Part shown: positions 9,684 to 18,329 of the stretch, piece after piece
How the letters are laid out: each line of letters opens with the position of its first letter
Numbering within the stretch: position 1 is the first letter of the stretch
Source of the DNA: Prorocentrum cordatum
Lineage: Eukaryota > Sar > Dinophyceae > Prorocentrales > Prorocentraceae
Assembly (NCBI GenBank): GCA_963575745.1
Contig: CAUYUJ010000891.1
Coordinates: 956,165-993,664 of the forward strand
Direction of reading: 5' to 3'
Length of the DNA stretch: 37,500 nucleotides
Made by a program: the position numbers and the translations under genes
Notes under the pieces: generated by a model
Told to the model about the DNA's origin: nothing
Database searches by the model: none
The model's input: the letters and a program-made list of their open reading frames with translations, nothing else

Positions 9684-11240
9684 TCAGGCGCAGCCCCCCG
9701 CGCCCCGCTCGGCGCTCCGGGAGCGGCCCCGTCTGCTCGGGGACGGCGGGGTGGAGCAGGCGCGCGGGCGGCCCAGGCACTGCCTGAGCGTGACCTGGCG
9801 CCTGGCTTCGGCGGCGTGGCGCGCGGCGGCCACATCCCGCCACGACCTGGGCACGGATCCGCGCTCCTCGGCGCCGCTGGGCCCGCCACCAGGCGCCGCG
9901 GCGCCAAGCGCGGCGACAGCCGTGGGACCAGGGCCCTCCGGCAGCGCCAGCGCAGCAGCGGCGGCAGTAGAGCCAGAACCGCCACCGTCGGCGGCGGCGG
10001 CAGGCACTGAGGCGACGGGACTGCCCGCTGCCACCACCGCACCTCCTGCAGGGGCCGCCCCATCGCCGCCTCCTGGTGCCTGCGCGAGCGCTCCGTGGAG
10101 TTGCTGCAGAAGGCCGGCCACGACGGCCTGCACCCCAGGGGCGGCGGCGGCAGCAAGCGCCGCGAAGGCCCCGTCGAGCCCTCCTACGGGGGCACCTGCA
10201 GGGCCTGGCGCCGGCCCTGCGGCGCCACCAGCAGCCACCTCGGCCTGCACGGACGCCAACGTCCGCTGCGCGGCGGCCTCCTCGGCAGCCGCACGCTCCG
10301 CTTCTTCCTGCTTGGCCGCGGCCACCTGCGCCGCCCGCACGGCCCCCTCCCGAGCGTCGGCAGCAGCCTGCCGCGCCTGCAGGGCCGCCTCGGCACGCGG
10401 TGCCTCAACGCATCCGTTGCCGACTGCAGCCGGCGCTGGAGAGGCCGGGCCGCACGCTCCGCCTCTAATTACCAGCGCCGCCTCCTCCGCCTCCCACCGC
10501 GCCACCTGAGCGGCAAGATCCGGGAAGCCCCGGTTCGCCGCCAGGCGGGCGCGCACGGCTGCAAGGCGCTCCCCAGCCGCCGGCTCGGCCACCGTGGCAT
10601 CGGCGGCCTCCGCAGCCGCCGCTGGGCCGCCCGCAGCCGCAGGCGCAGCCTCCGTGGTTGGACGAGGAGCCGCTGCGTCGCCTTGGTGCCCCGCCGCCTG
10701 CGGAGCCCACGGCGCCCTCGTCGCGGGCCGAGGCGCCCGGCCCAGCTGCGCCACCCGCACGGACGGCGCGCCTGCCGAGCGGGGCGCCCGGCGGCCGGAA
10801 CCCCGGCAGGCCGCGCGGCATGCCCAGTTGTCGGCCACCCCGCATGAGCAGCCCCACATCGGCTGGCGGGGGCCCGCCAGCCGCTCGGTAGGGCCACCAT
10901 CCCGAGCCCCAGCTCCACCTCGTGGCAGCTGACGCTGCTGCTCTTGCGGCTCCTGCTGACGCCGATGCCGCCTGCCAGATCCACCCCCAGCAGCCGCCCC
11001 CGTCGTTCCCGCGCCGAGCAGCGTCCGCAGCGCCGCAGCAAGCATCTCTGGGTCGGAGCGGCATGCCCCCCCGCCAGGAGCCCGCTGCCCGCGCTCGCGG
11101 CGGGGGGGCGTCTGGCGGCTGTGGTGTTGCTGAAGAAGGCCAGCCGCCTGGCCTAGCCGCAACAGCACGCGCGCCTGCCAGCGCGCCCGCCGCTGCCGCT
11201 GGTGCCTCGCCGGGCTGCCAGCGCGTGGTTCGTGGGCCAC
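9684..11240 (-). pseudogene. LINE 1 N-terminal region: degenerate RanBP2-like zinc finger plus coiled coil
   Basis: This 518-codon open frame begins with an ATG about 90 bases downstream of the spliced leader. Residues 129-151 read WGCSCGVADNWACRAACRGSG, close to the W-C-x2-C-N-C-x2-C pattern of RanBP2-type fingers but with a shortened first knuckle and Ser in place of the last Cys. Residues 278-336 (for example AAQVAAAKQEEAERAAAEE) are an Ala/Glu/Gln-rich predicted coiled coil. The rest is Ala/Gly/Pro-rich. By analogy with LINE ORF1 or polyprotein N-termini it would bind the element RNA. The frame must shift near 9690-9790 to enter the endonuclease, so this is a broken portion of a longer protein. 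Overlapping plus-strand frames here are shadows. Confidence 0.65.
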
Positions 11241-11330
11241 CGTCGCGGCCTCGCCTGGGCCCAGCCCCGGCCCCCTGTTGCAGCGGAAGCGCCCCCGCGC
11301 GCGCGCTGACTGAGAGGACCTGAGCCGAAC

Positions 11331-11352
11331 CTTGAGCCAAAATGGCTACGGA
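11331..11352 (-). other. Dinoflagellate spliced-leader sequence (relic) at the LINE 1 5' end
   Basis: The minus strand matches all 22 positions of the dinoflagellate spliced leader: it begins TCCGTAGCC (T is allowed at the first position), continues ATTTT and ends GGCTCAAG. Directly downstream in the transcript direction is GTTCGGCTCAGG (11330-11319), which matches 9 of 12 bases of the leader's 3' end and could be an older second relic. The known leader is joined to nuclear mRNAs by trans-splicing, and genomic copies at transcript 5' ends are known to arise from reverse-transcribed mRNA. A leader RNA gene is less likely, because no recognisable leader-RNA intron follows. Confidence 0.9.
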
Positions 11353-12097
11353 GGGCCCATTCCTCGATACAAAGCCGGGAAAATCGGCTACGTGAGCTGA
11401 TTATCAAACCCCCTTTTGCTATCCCCCCCTTTCGCCTGGCCCGACCCATGGCCCCCCGCCCCCGGGGAAGCCAGGCGACATACTCTAGGCCTCCTAGGTG
11501 GGGTCCGTGCAGATGGGGTCGGAGGATGGCGCCGCATCGCCGATGCGTCGGCGATACGGCTCGATGAGGAGCCCGAGTTCCTTCATGCCTGCGTCGCCTA
11601 TGCATCGCCGCAGTCGACGATGCATCGCCGATGCATCGGCGATGCGGCGCCTTCCTCCGATCCCTTCTACTTGGACCCGTCTGGGTGGCCTCCGCATACA
11701 CGAGTTCGACTCCAGGCTGAATCATACAGCAGAGGTTTTGGAGGCAAAGGGCCGACTGAGACTGATACGATTGTATAGCAATATGCTCGCTTTCAACGGG
11801 GACCGCTGGACTACCTTTCAAGATGGCTGCGCGAGCAAACTTGCAGGCGATTGCGATGAGGAAAAATACGGAATCGGGCTCCAGAGTTCGAAATCGACTA
11901 AAAAGCACCATGTTTAAAAAGTCGTATCGTCGAAGATCTGGGTGTCGGGTCCCACCCCGACTCTCCAGCGGCCTTTCGGGGCGATCTGGGCACCTCCGGG
12001 ACGCCTCCGGCAAGTCGCAGCCGCTGGAAGGCATCCCGAGGCTGGAACATCGATGGGAACAACGAGAACGCTCCAAAACCTCGAACCTCGAGCCTGA
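11353..12097. other. Non-genic; ATCGCC palindromic repeat and dispersed inverted repeat
   Basis: About 11527-11655 is rich in CATCGCCGATGC and its complement, giving strong local palindromes, and is related to the block at 13215-13380. About 11965-12090 (GCAGCCGCTGGAAGGCA then CGAGGCTGGA) matches the reverse complement of 21235-21360. The hairpin-forming AGCCGGGAAAATCGGCT lies at 11373-11389. No protein-coding signal was seen. Confidence 0.5.
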
Positions 12098-12421
12098 GCT
12101 CGGTGGTTCAAATATGGGGTCCTGAGGGAGGGGGCCCTGAGGATAGGAAGGGATCCCAGGGTGAATTTACATCGTTTCAGGAAACTCGTCCTTGGGACCC
12201 CATCCCTTAACGGGCTGAGAACGGTATAAAATAAACTTTTTCGCCGTCGGGGACACCTGCCCCTGGGCGGCTGGAAAGTTTATACCCCTACGGTGCCACC
12301 GTAAGGGTATAAACTTTCCAGCCGCCTTGGGGCAGGTGTCCCCGACGGCGAAAGAGTTTGTTTTATACCGTTCTTCGTCCGTTAAATCCCTCAGGACCCC
12401 ATCTTGGAACCACCGGTGAGC
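12098..12421. repeat. Large foldback (nested inverted repeat, snap-back MITE-like)
   Basis: The inner arms, 12207-12294 and 12298-12385, are close to perfect complements: ACGGTATAAAA...CGCCGTCGGGGACACC on the left is mirrored by GGTGTCCCCGACGGCG...TTTTATACCGT on the right, meeting at CGGTGCCACCG. An outer pair adds CGGTGGTTCAAATATGGGG (about 12104) with its complement CCCCATCTTGGAACCACCG (about 12398). The left arm carries about 75 extra bases (12130-12206) that the right arm lacks. Confidence 0.9.
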
Positions 12422-13035
12422 CTATCCCCCCTGGGCTTTCTCGTCCTCCCCGAGGCTGGTGCGGGCCTTCTCTGGCTGGCCCGCGCAGGGCGCCGCCTGC
12501 CCGTGTGCGCTCTGGGCCGACCCTGCCGCGGGGCAGGGCTCGGGCGGGTCCTGCCCTCCGCTGCCGGAGGTGGCGCGGCTGTCCGAGCGGGTGTGGAGGG
12601 TCCACCCTGAGCCTGATCCTCCCTACTTGTCCTCCCTCCTGCCACCTCCCGCCTCCCACCTCCTCCTCCTCCTCGCTATTCCTCCTCCTCCTCCTCCTCC
12701 TCCTCCTCCTCCTCCTCCTCCTCCTTTCTTCCTCCTCCTCCTCTCTCTTCCTTCTCCTGCTCCCCTTCCCCCTCCTCCTCCCCCTCCTCCTCCTCCTCCC
12801 CCTCAGCGTCTGCTGCTCGCGCGTTCGCCGATCGGGAGCGAGAGAAGGGCGTGCACGTACATGAACACACGTCGGTCTCGAAAGTGCGCACTGCGCGAAC
12901 GTTCGTTCGACGAGGCTGGTCCCGCGGACCGTGGGGCCGTGTTCACGCACGTGGCTGGGCGCGTGCGTCTTTTGTGGGTTTTCAAGTCTAGGCCTCCCAG
13001 ATGTCAGAGATGGAGAAGGTACCCTTACCGCTAGT
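12422..13035. other. Non-genic; CCT-rich pyrimidine tract
   Basis: The CCT tract runs from about 12655 to 12810 (plus strand pyrimidine). The phrase AGTCTAGGCCTCCCAGATG occurs at about 12987 and again at about 13219, marking repeat boundaries. No gene is recognisable. Confidence 0.6.
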
Positions 13036-13150
13036 TGCCCGTGCCTTCATTCCCTTTTGGGGCCTCTTGCGAGGCCCTCGTCGCCACCGCTGGGTTCGCC
13101 TCTACCTCCTGGTCAGAACGCACCCTGGGGGAGGTCCAGGGAGTACCCGT
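13036..13150 (+). repeat. Stand-alone relative of intron A (candidate introner copy)
   Basis: The blocks GGCCCTCGTCGCCACC, CAGAACGCACCC and GAGGTCCAGGGAG occur here in the same order and near-same spacing as in intron A (3556-3634), where they read GGCCCTCGTCGCCACG, CAGAACGCACCC and GAGGTCCAGGGAG. A weaker match of the beginning (GGAGAAGGTACCC against GGAGGAAAGATACCC) extends the similarity. No exons are visible around this copy. Confidence 0.75.
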
Positions 13151-13214
13151 ATCACTAACTGTTGGTTGACTTCTGAGGGGGCCTTCTCTTTCTCGCTTCC
13201 CCCTTTGCTCGCCC

Positions 13215-13400
13215 CCAAGTCTAGGCCTCCCAGATGGGGTCGGATTCGATGGGGTCGGAGGATCGCGCCGCATCGCCGATGCATCGGCGATGCGGCGCGA
13301 TGTGGATCCCGATTTTGTCCACGCCGACGTCGCCAATGCATAGCCGACGTCGCCAGTCCATCGGTGATGCATCGGTGAGCGGGTGTGGAGGGTTCTGGGC
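13215..13400. repeat. ATCGCC-type palindromic repeat
   Basis: GCATCGCCGATGCATCGGCGATGC (about 13269-13292) is a self-complementary core, followed by further CGCCGACGTCGCC and CATCGGTGATGC units. Shared flanking words (GGTCGGAGGAT.GCGCCGCATCGCCGATGC) link it to 11527-11655; shorter ATCGCCGAT clusters occur at 21800-21842 and 27807-27845. Confidence 0.7.
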
Positions 13401-13813
13401 TCTGCGTCCGCTGGTCACACGATCGCCGATCACAGATCGCATGACCTTGAGATTTTGGCCATTTGTTTTGTCACAACGGGCGTTATCGCCTGGTTTCGGG
13501 CCCCAGAAACTTCACAGATCGATCAGGCTCGCAACATGGAGCAGACAGATGGGGTCCGAGGCTCTAATCGTGAGGCTGGAATCGGCTGCAGATATGAGGT
13601 GGCCCAGCACCGATTCTGGCCAGAAGGAAGAAGGGATTAGGTTCGAGGTTTTGGGTCTGGGGACCAGTTTTTAGCAGATTTGCCCATACCCCCCCCCCGC
13701 CCACATTCGACGGAGTTTCTTGGAGCCCAACCAGCTCAGATACCCCTGCCGCTCCCAAGGCTCAACGTCTGCTGACCACGCGATCGGCGACTACATATCG
13801 TGGCGGCGCGTAT
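13401..13813. other. No gene seen
   Basis: Contains GATCGCCGATCACAGATCGC-like short palindromes at about 13425 and a C run at 13690-13700. Nothing coding or mobile could be supported. Confidence 0.4.
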
Positions 13814-13932
13814 AAGGGGGGGGGAAGGCTTCTTAGTAGGAGGAGGCCGTTTCTTAGAAGGCGCGGGCCTTGTCTACACATGTAGGGTCCTAAGAAGCCT
13901 TCCCCTCCAAAAACCCTTTGTGCGCGCCGTCA
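13814..13932. repeat. MITE-like element, family M, copy 1
   Basis: GGGGGGGAAGGCTTCTTAG at the left is mirrored by CTAAGAAGCCTTCCCC (about 13891-13906), with GAAGGCGCGGGCCTTGTCTA between. The right end is CCCTTTGTGCGCGCCGTCAGG. The core and right end are shared with copies at 21409, 24227 and 26268. Confidence 0.75.
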
Positions 13933-14319
13933 GGTATCGCAGGAGACCAGTTGTTCATCCGTCGGCGATTGCTGGCGTGACCAGGGGGAGGCGGCAGGGG
14001 GAAGAGCACGGTGACATCACGACTCGCGCCAGCGCCGTCTTGGAGTGCTTAGTAGCTTACTGGGCGCCAACAGTAAACCGTCGACCTGGCTACCGCTTGG
14101 GATCTCGTAGAGCTCCCAGTCACTTGCCATGGTCGTCGTCGCACAACAAGGCAATCGTTTGCATAACGATTTCTGAGCACACCGCGAGTAACACACCGAG
14201 GTCAGGCTTTCCGGGTGCAGATCGAAAGTATGTCTCGTTCCTGCTTTCGTCGCAGGCGAATCTCTAGCTCCGATAACCCCAAACTATCACGAAAAGACCG
14301 TTCGAAGCAGCAGCGCCAC
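13933..14319. other. No gene seen
   Basis: Sequence of lower GC than the preceding region with short open frames only. I found no domain, repeat family or RNA gene that I could support. Confidence 0.35.
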
Positions 14320-14715
14320 TGCAGGTTGATATGGATTTGTCGAAGTATTCGGTTATAGCTCGAGTAGAGTACCAATCTCCGACCCTTTGGAGGCTGCAGG
14401 TCAAAAGTTTGCGATGCTGCGGGATCGTTTCGTGCAGTCGAGAGCTCGGTAGTTGCCTGCCAGAGCAGAATGATATGTTCAACCCTTTTTTTGTTTCCCG
14501 GTGTCGGCGCGACGTCGTTTCATCCAAGTGTTCCAATGAGAATATTGCAGTCACGGCCATGCAATTAAGGCAGAAACTAACGCATCTTAATGTGTAGCAC
14601 GTGTGGAACTAAGTAATTGTTCAAAAGGGCCTGCCATATTTACCACAACGATCCAAAACTAACCCCCAAGTTACCACAGTGTCTACGAGGCCGAAGAGTT
14701 CTACGAGGTACTACT
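14320..14715 (+). repeat. ~380-bp dispersed repeat, copy 1
   Basis: Several ordered blocks match 20413-20765: CTCGAGTAGA, GATCGTTTCGTGCA (AATCGTTTCGTGCA there), GGTGTCGGCGCGACGTCG (GGTGTCGGCCCAACGTCG), CCAAGTGTT, and CCACAACGATCC...CCCCAAGTTACCACAGTGTCT (CCACAATGATAC...CCCCAAGTCACCACATTGTCT). By eye identity is roughly two thirds to three quarters. It has no recognisable coding capacity. Confidence 0.7.
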
Positions 14716-14773
14716 CCGGCTTATGTTGCCACGCTAGCTAAAGAAACTCCACGAATCAACCGCGTAAAAGCCG

Positions 14774-15058
14774 ATGGGAAGGGCTCGCAAGGACGCTGTA
14801 AAAGCACATAGTTTTGTTATACAACTCTCTGTGAAGAAGAGCGCCGCGAAGGTGCGCGTGACGCGGGGCACCAGCAGCGGCCTCAAGCTGACGCCTGGGG
14901 GAGGCTGCCAGGAAGCGGCGGAAGCGGGGAAGATGAGCGCCGCGCTGGCGAAGTTTGCAGCGGGGGCGTTCGCAGTCGGAGAGAAGCATCTGCTGGCATA
15001 CAAGTTGGAGAAGCAGGAGAAGCTGGCAAAGGCGGGGCAGCATGTGAGGACGGACTAG
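14774..15058 (+). CDS. Small hypothetical ORF, 94 codons
   Basis: I do not recognise this protein. The frame starts at ATG 14774 and ends with TAG at 15056-15058. From about codon 20 on, third positions are almost all G or C (AAG AAG AGC GCC GCG AAG GTG CGC GTG), which fits dinoflagellate coding bias and contrasts with the AT-richer flank. The product is Lys/Ala-rich and basic, with SVKKSAAKVRVTRGTSSGLK and a possible amphipathic helix AALAKFAAGAFAVGEKHLLA. It could be an exon of a larger gene or chance. No homologue or splice partner is evident. Confidence 0.3.
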   Translation: MGRARKDAVKAHSFVIQLSVKKSAAKVRVTRGTSSGLKLTPGGGCQEAAEAGKMSAALAKFAAGAFAVGEKHLLAYKLEKQEKLAKAGQHVRTD

Positions 15059-15699
15059 GAGACGGCGGCGAAGCAGGAGGCTGCGCCGCGCAGCGCGGGA
15101 TCGCCGGGTTGTCGGGCGGCCCAGGCGTGCGCGCGTTGGTCCAAAAGCCCGATGTCTGGGACTTGGCTTCCAGTACAGGCTTTTGTTCAATTTGCACGCC
15201 GCGGGAAGTCCAAACGCCGCGAGCGCACGGCATTCCTAACGGCGAGTCGGAGGGCCGACGCGCGCGACGCCACGGGGTCTTGGGGTTTCGTGTGGTTCTC
15301 TTGGTGCGTTTTGCCAGCGGCGCGGCAGCGGCTCGGATCTGCGGCGATCGCGCGAGACCCGAGGAATGATTGCATAGGGAGTTTGCTCGGTCGGTTGGAA
15401 GGCGGGCGTGGCCCTGGAAATTCGAGCGAAAAAACAGGGCGAAGGCACGTGAAAGGCTGGAACACAACGCATCAAAACCAGCGCGCTGCATATTTTACAA
15501 ATCGTCAGCGGGCCCGCCAGGAAAGAAGGGGGTACGGAGGGGGGGGGGAGCAACGAGCGGAGGGCAGAAGAGAAAAGACAGTACCAGCGGACTGGACTAC
15601 CGATCAGCACATTCGCTCTTGTCGTTCCGTCCATCATTCTTCTCTGTCTCCATTCCCCTCTCCCGCCCCCAATGGCGCGCGCTTCTGTTTTCCAATTGT
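15059..15699. other. No gene seen
   Basis: Overlapping frames on both strands without a domain. A GGGGGGG-containing purine patch lies at 15535-15550. The segment ends where the 77-bp array begins. Confidence 0.35.
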
Positions 15700-15704
15700 G
15701 CGCG

Positions 15705-17005
15705 CTAACCGCGTGCGGACTGCGCCGCTGGGGCTTTTCGGTGGAGCTCCGTCTGGGGCCGCGACGCGCCGCGCCGGGTGGGGGGGGCGCATGCGGACTG
15801 TGCCGCTGTGACTTTCGGTGGAGGTCCCTCTGGGGCCACGAAGCGCCCAATTGGGCAGGGTGGCCACATGCGGACCGCGCCACTGGGACCTTCGGTGGAG
15901 CTCCCACTGGGGCCACGAGACGCTGCACTGGGCGGGGGAAACGCGCGCGGACTGCGCCACTGGAACTTTAAAATTCGGTGGAGCTCGAGGCCGCGAAGCG
16001 CTGCGCTGGGTGGGGGAGCCGCACGCGGACTGCGCCGCTGAGACCTCCGGTGGGGCTTCCTCTGCGGACACGAAACGCCGTGCTGGGTGAGGGAGGCGCA
16101 TGCGGACTGCGCCGCTGGGACATTCGGTGGAGCTCCCTCTGGGGCCACGAAACGCTGCGCTGGGTGGGGGGACCGCGCGCGGACTGCGCCGCTGGGACAT
16201 TTGGTGGAGCTCCCTCTGGGGCCGCGAAGCGCTGTGCTGGGCAGAGGAACCGCATGTGGACTGCGCCGCTGCGACCTTCGGTGGAGCTCCCTTGTGGCCC
16301 ACGAAACGCTGCGCTGGGCGGGGGAACCGCGTGCGGACTGCGCCGCTGGGGCCTTCGGCGGAGCTTCGTCTGGGGCCGCGAAACGCTGTGCTTAGTGGGG
16401 GAACCGCGCGCGGACTGCGCCATTGGGGCCCTCGGTGGAGCTTCCCATAGGGCCTCGAGGCGTTGCGCTGGGCGGGGGAATTACATGCGGATTTCGCCAC
16501 TGGGGCTTTCGGCGGAGTTTCGTCCGGGGTCGCGAAGCGCCGCGCTGGGCGGGGGAACCGCGCGCGGACTGCGCCGCTGGAACCTTCGGATGAGCTCCTA
16601 TGGGGCCACGAAGCGATCTATTGGGTGGGGGGGCGCGTGCGGACAGCGCCACTGGGGACTTTGGTGGGGCCCCCTCTGCTGCCGCGAGACATTGCGCCGG
16701 GCAGGGGATGCGCGCGCGGATTGCGCCATTGGGGCCTTCGGCGGAGCTCGAGGCCGCGAAGCGCTGGTTGGGCGGGGGGGCCGCATGCAGATTGCCCCGC
16801 TGAGACCTTCTGCGGAGCTTCCTCTGCCCATGGGGCCGCGAATCGTTGCGCCGGGTGGTGGGGGAGCCGCGTGCGGACTGCGCCGCTTGGGCCTTCGGCG
16901 GGGCCGCGAAGCGCTGTGCTGGGCGGGGGGGCAGCCCGCGGACTTCGCCGCTGGGGCCTTTGGCGGGGCCCCCTCCCGGGCCGCGAAACGCCGCGCCAGC
17001 TGCGG
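15705..17005 (+). repeat. 77-bp tandem satellite, about 17 units
   Basis: The marker GCGxGCGGACTGCGCC recurs at 15711, 15789, 15866, 15943, 16021, 16098, 16175, 16252, 16329, 16406, 16483, 16560, 16635, 16712, 16783, 16869 and 16934. Spacings are 77 or 78 in the left two thirds, then 75, 77, 71, 86 and 65 as the array degrades rightwards. Each unit also carries CTTCGGTGGAGCTCC, GGGGCCxCGAAxCGCTG and GGGCGGGGGA. Because 77 is not a multiple of three, the long open frames across it (up to 447 codons plus strand, 288-306 minus strand) cycle through all frames and are not genes. Confidence 0.95.
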
Positions 17006-18329
17006 AGGAAGGGGGGGTGGAGAGGAGAAGAGGAACGCAGAGCGCTGTCTCATCGAAACGAGGACCCAAGGCCTCAAGGACGGCTGGGGGGAAGAGAAAA
17101 ACCAAACAAACGCCCGCTCGCACGACGGTCTTGCCGCCGGCCGATCGGGGGACATCGAAATGTCGCACGGGGCGGCGCTCGGGGAGTCGCGGCGGGTTTG
17201 CGAAGCGCGCTCGCGCCCTATCGGGGCAGTTTTGAGATTCTCTCGGGCCCTCTCGAAGGCCCCCCCGGCCCATTTGGGCCCAACTTCTCGGGGCCGCTTT
17301 GCGCGGGATCAAGCTTCGTGATTTCAGGGGGGCCTCTTCGGGGGATGCCTTCGGACAAGTCCGGCCTGGCCCACCCCGCGACTATCCTGGAGCTCCGTGG
17401 GGTTATTTTGGACGCGTGCGGGGGCGTGCCCCTCATGGGTCTCGGGGTCTCGGGCTCGGAGCCGCTCTGTGAATCTCCTTGGGGGCCTCTCGGAGCTGTG
17501 CTGGGTCTCTCCTAGGGCCCTCCTGGGGGCCTTGGGGGCTTTCTCGGAATTCCCCCGACTGCGCCTGCGCGATAGGGCGCACCGGCACTGCTGACCAGCG
17601 CGGCAGACCAGCGCGTCGGTGCGCCGCGGCAGACGAGCGCCGCGGGCCGCGCCAGCGAGGGGAACCAGGCAAAGGAGCACGGCGAATCACCCAACCAGCC
17701 ACGAGAAAGGACAACGTCGGCGCGCCCGCCCCCAGACGGCCCAACGCGCCCCCAAGACGGCCAGACAACGCGATCGAAGGCTGGGCAACAAAGGACGAGA
17801 GAAGGGCTGGTGAAACACGCCGAGACAGCATCCAGGTGGGCCCAGCATGGTTTCAACGCGTCTTGAAGGCGCCTGAAATTGCCGACGTTTGAAAAGGTGC
17901 TAGGATTTGATGGTGAGCGTTTTTCCTTTTCGCGTCGCGACGCTTCCGCGGCGACTTCGCGCCGCCCCTGGAGGCGCCTTGCGCGGCCCAAGAGGTCGGC
18001 GAGAGATTCTCAAGAGACCCGTTAAATACTATCGCGCGGTCCCCTGACCATGAGACGCACGGGATCGGCGCAATCGGGCACTTTGGGCCGCCGCGACCGG
18101 GTGCCATTTTCGCGAGGACAGGCCAGCTCGGCGCAGGCCGGGGCTGGTGCTCCGCGAACAGCGGCGGCCAGGCTGAACGCGGGGATCGGACGACAGCGCG
18201 GCGGCCGCGCGCTCGACGTGTTGCCCCAGATCGGGCCATTTCGTGACATGTCCACGCCGGTGCAAGTCGCGATACGTCGCCGACGTCGCCTAGCATCGCT
18301 GGCGTGGCCGACTTAGGCAATGCCACTTC
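17006..18329. other. No gene seen; GGCCTC-rich patch
   Basis: 17230-17545 contains irregular GGCCTCTCGG, CCTCTTCGGGGG and TTGGGGGCC units like those at 1890-2510. At 18267-18300 a CGTCGCCGACGTCGCC cluster resembles the ATCGCC repeats. No coding domain could be identified. Confidence 0.45.

Larger units (their letters stand above)
4885..11352 (-). mobile_element. LINE 1: decayed dinoflagellate non-LTR retroelement with spliced leader at its 5' end
   Basis: Reading right to left on the minus strand, the order is spliced leader (11352-11331), N-terminal region with a degenerate zinc finger and coiled coil, VGEASRPGP motif and endonuclease/exonuclease/phosphatase domain, linker, reverse transcriptase with GCPLAVFF and SVDDFTLWA, RNase H, and a C-terminal CxxCG zinc motif. 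This order is that of a LINE polyprotein. The reading frame is broken at least five times (near 9700, 8100, 7480, 5400 and 5250) and has nonsense codons at 7524-7526 and 5488-5490, so it cannot make the polyprotein. The very high GC of this interval is shared along its length, which supports one element. The 3' boundary is given as the last recognisable stop codon and may lie somewhat further left. Confidence 0.88.

Noticed and set aside
9099-10509. Plus-strand frames of 303 and 423 codons
   Set aside because: They are antisense shadows of the LINE 1 endonuclease and N-terminal coiled-coil region.
11371-11392. Second spliced-leader-like word upstream of the true one (AGCC, AAAAT and GGCTACG with gaps)
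   Set aside because: It needs two insertions and is better explained as a small hairpin (AGCCG...CGGCT); the match is not convincing.
15978-17321. Long plus-strand frame of 447 codons and minus-strand frames near 300 codons
   Set aside because: They run through the 77-bp satellite, whose period is not a multiple of three, and translate as degenerate repeats in every frame.
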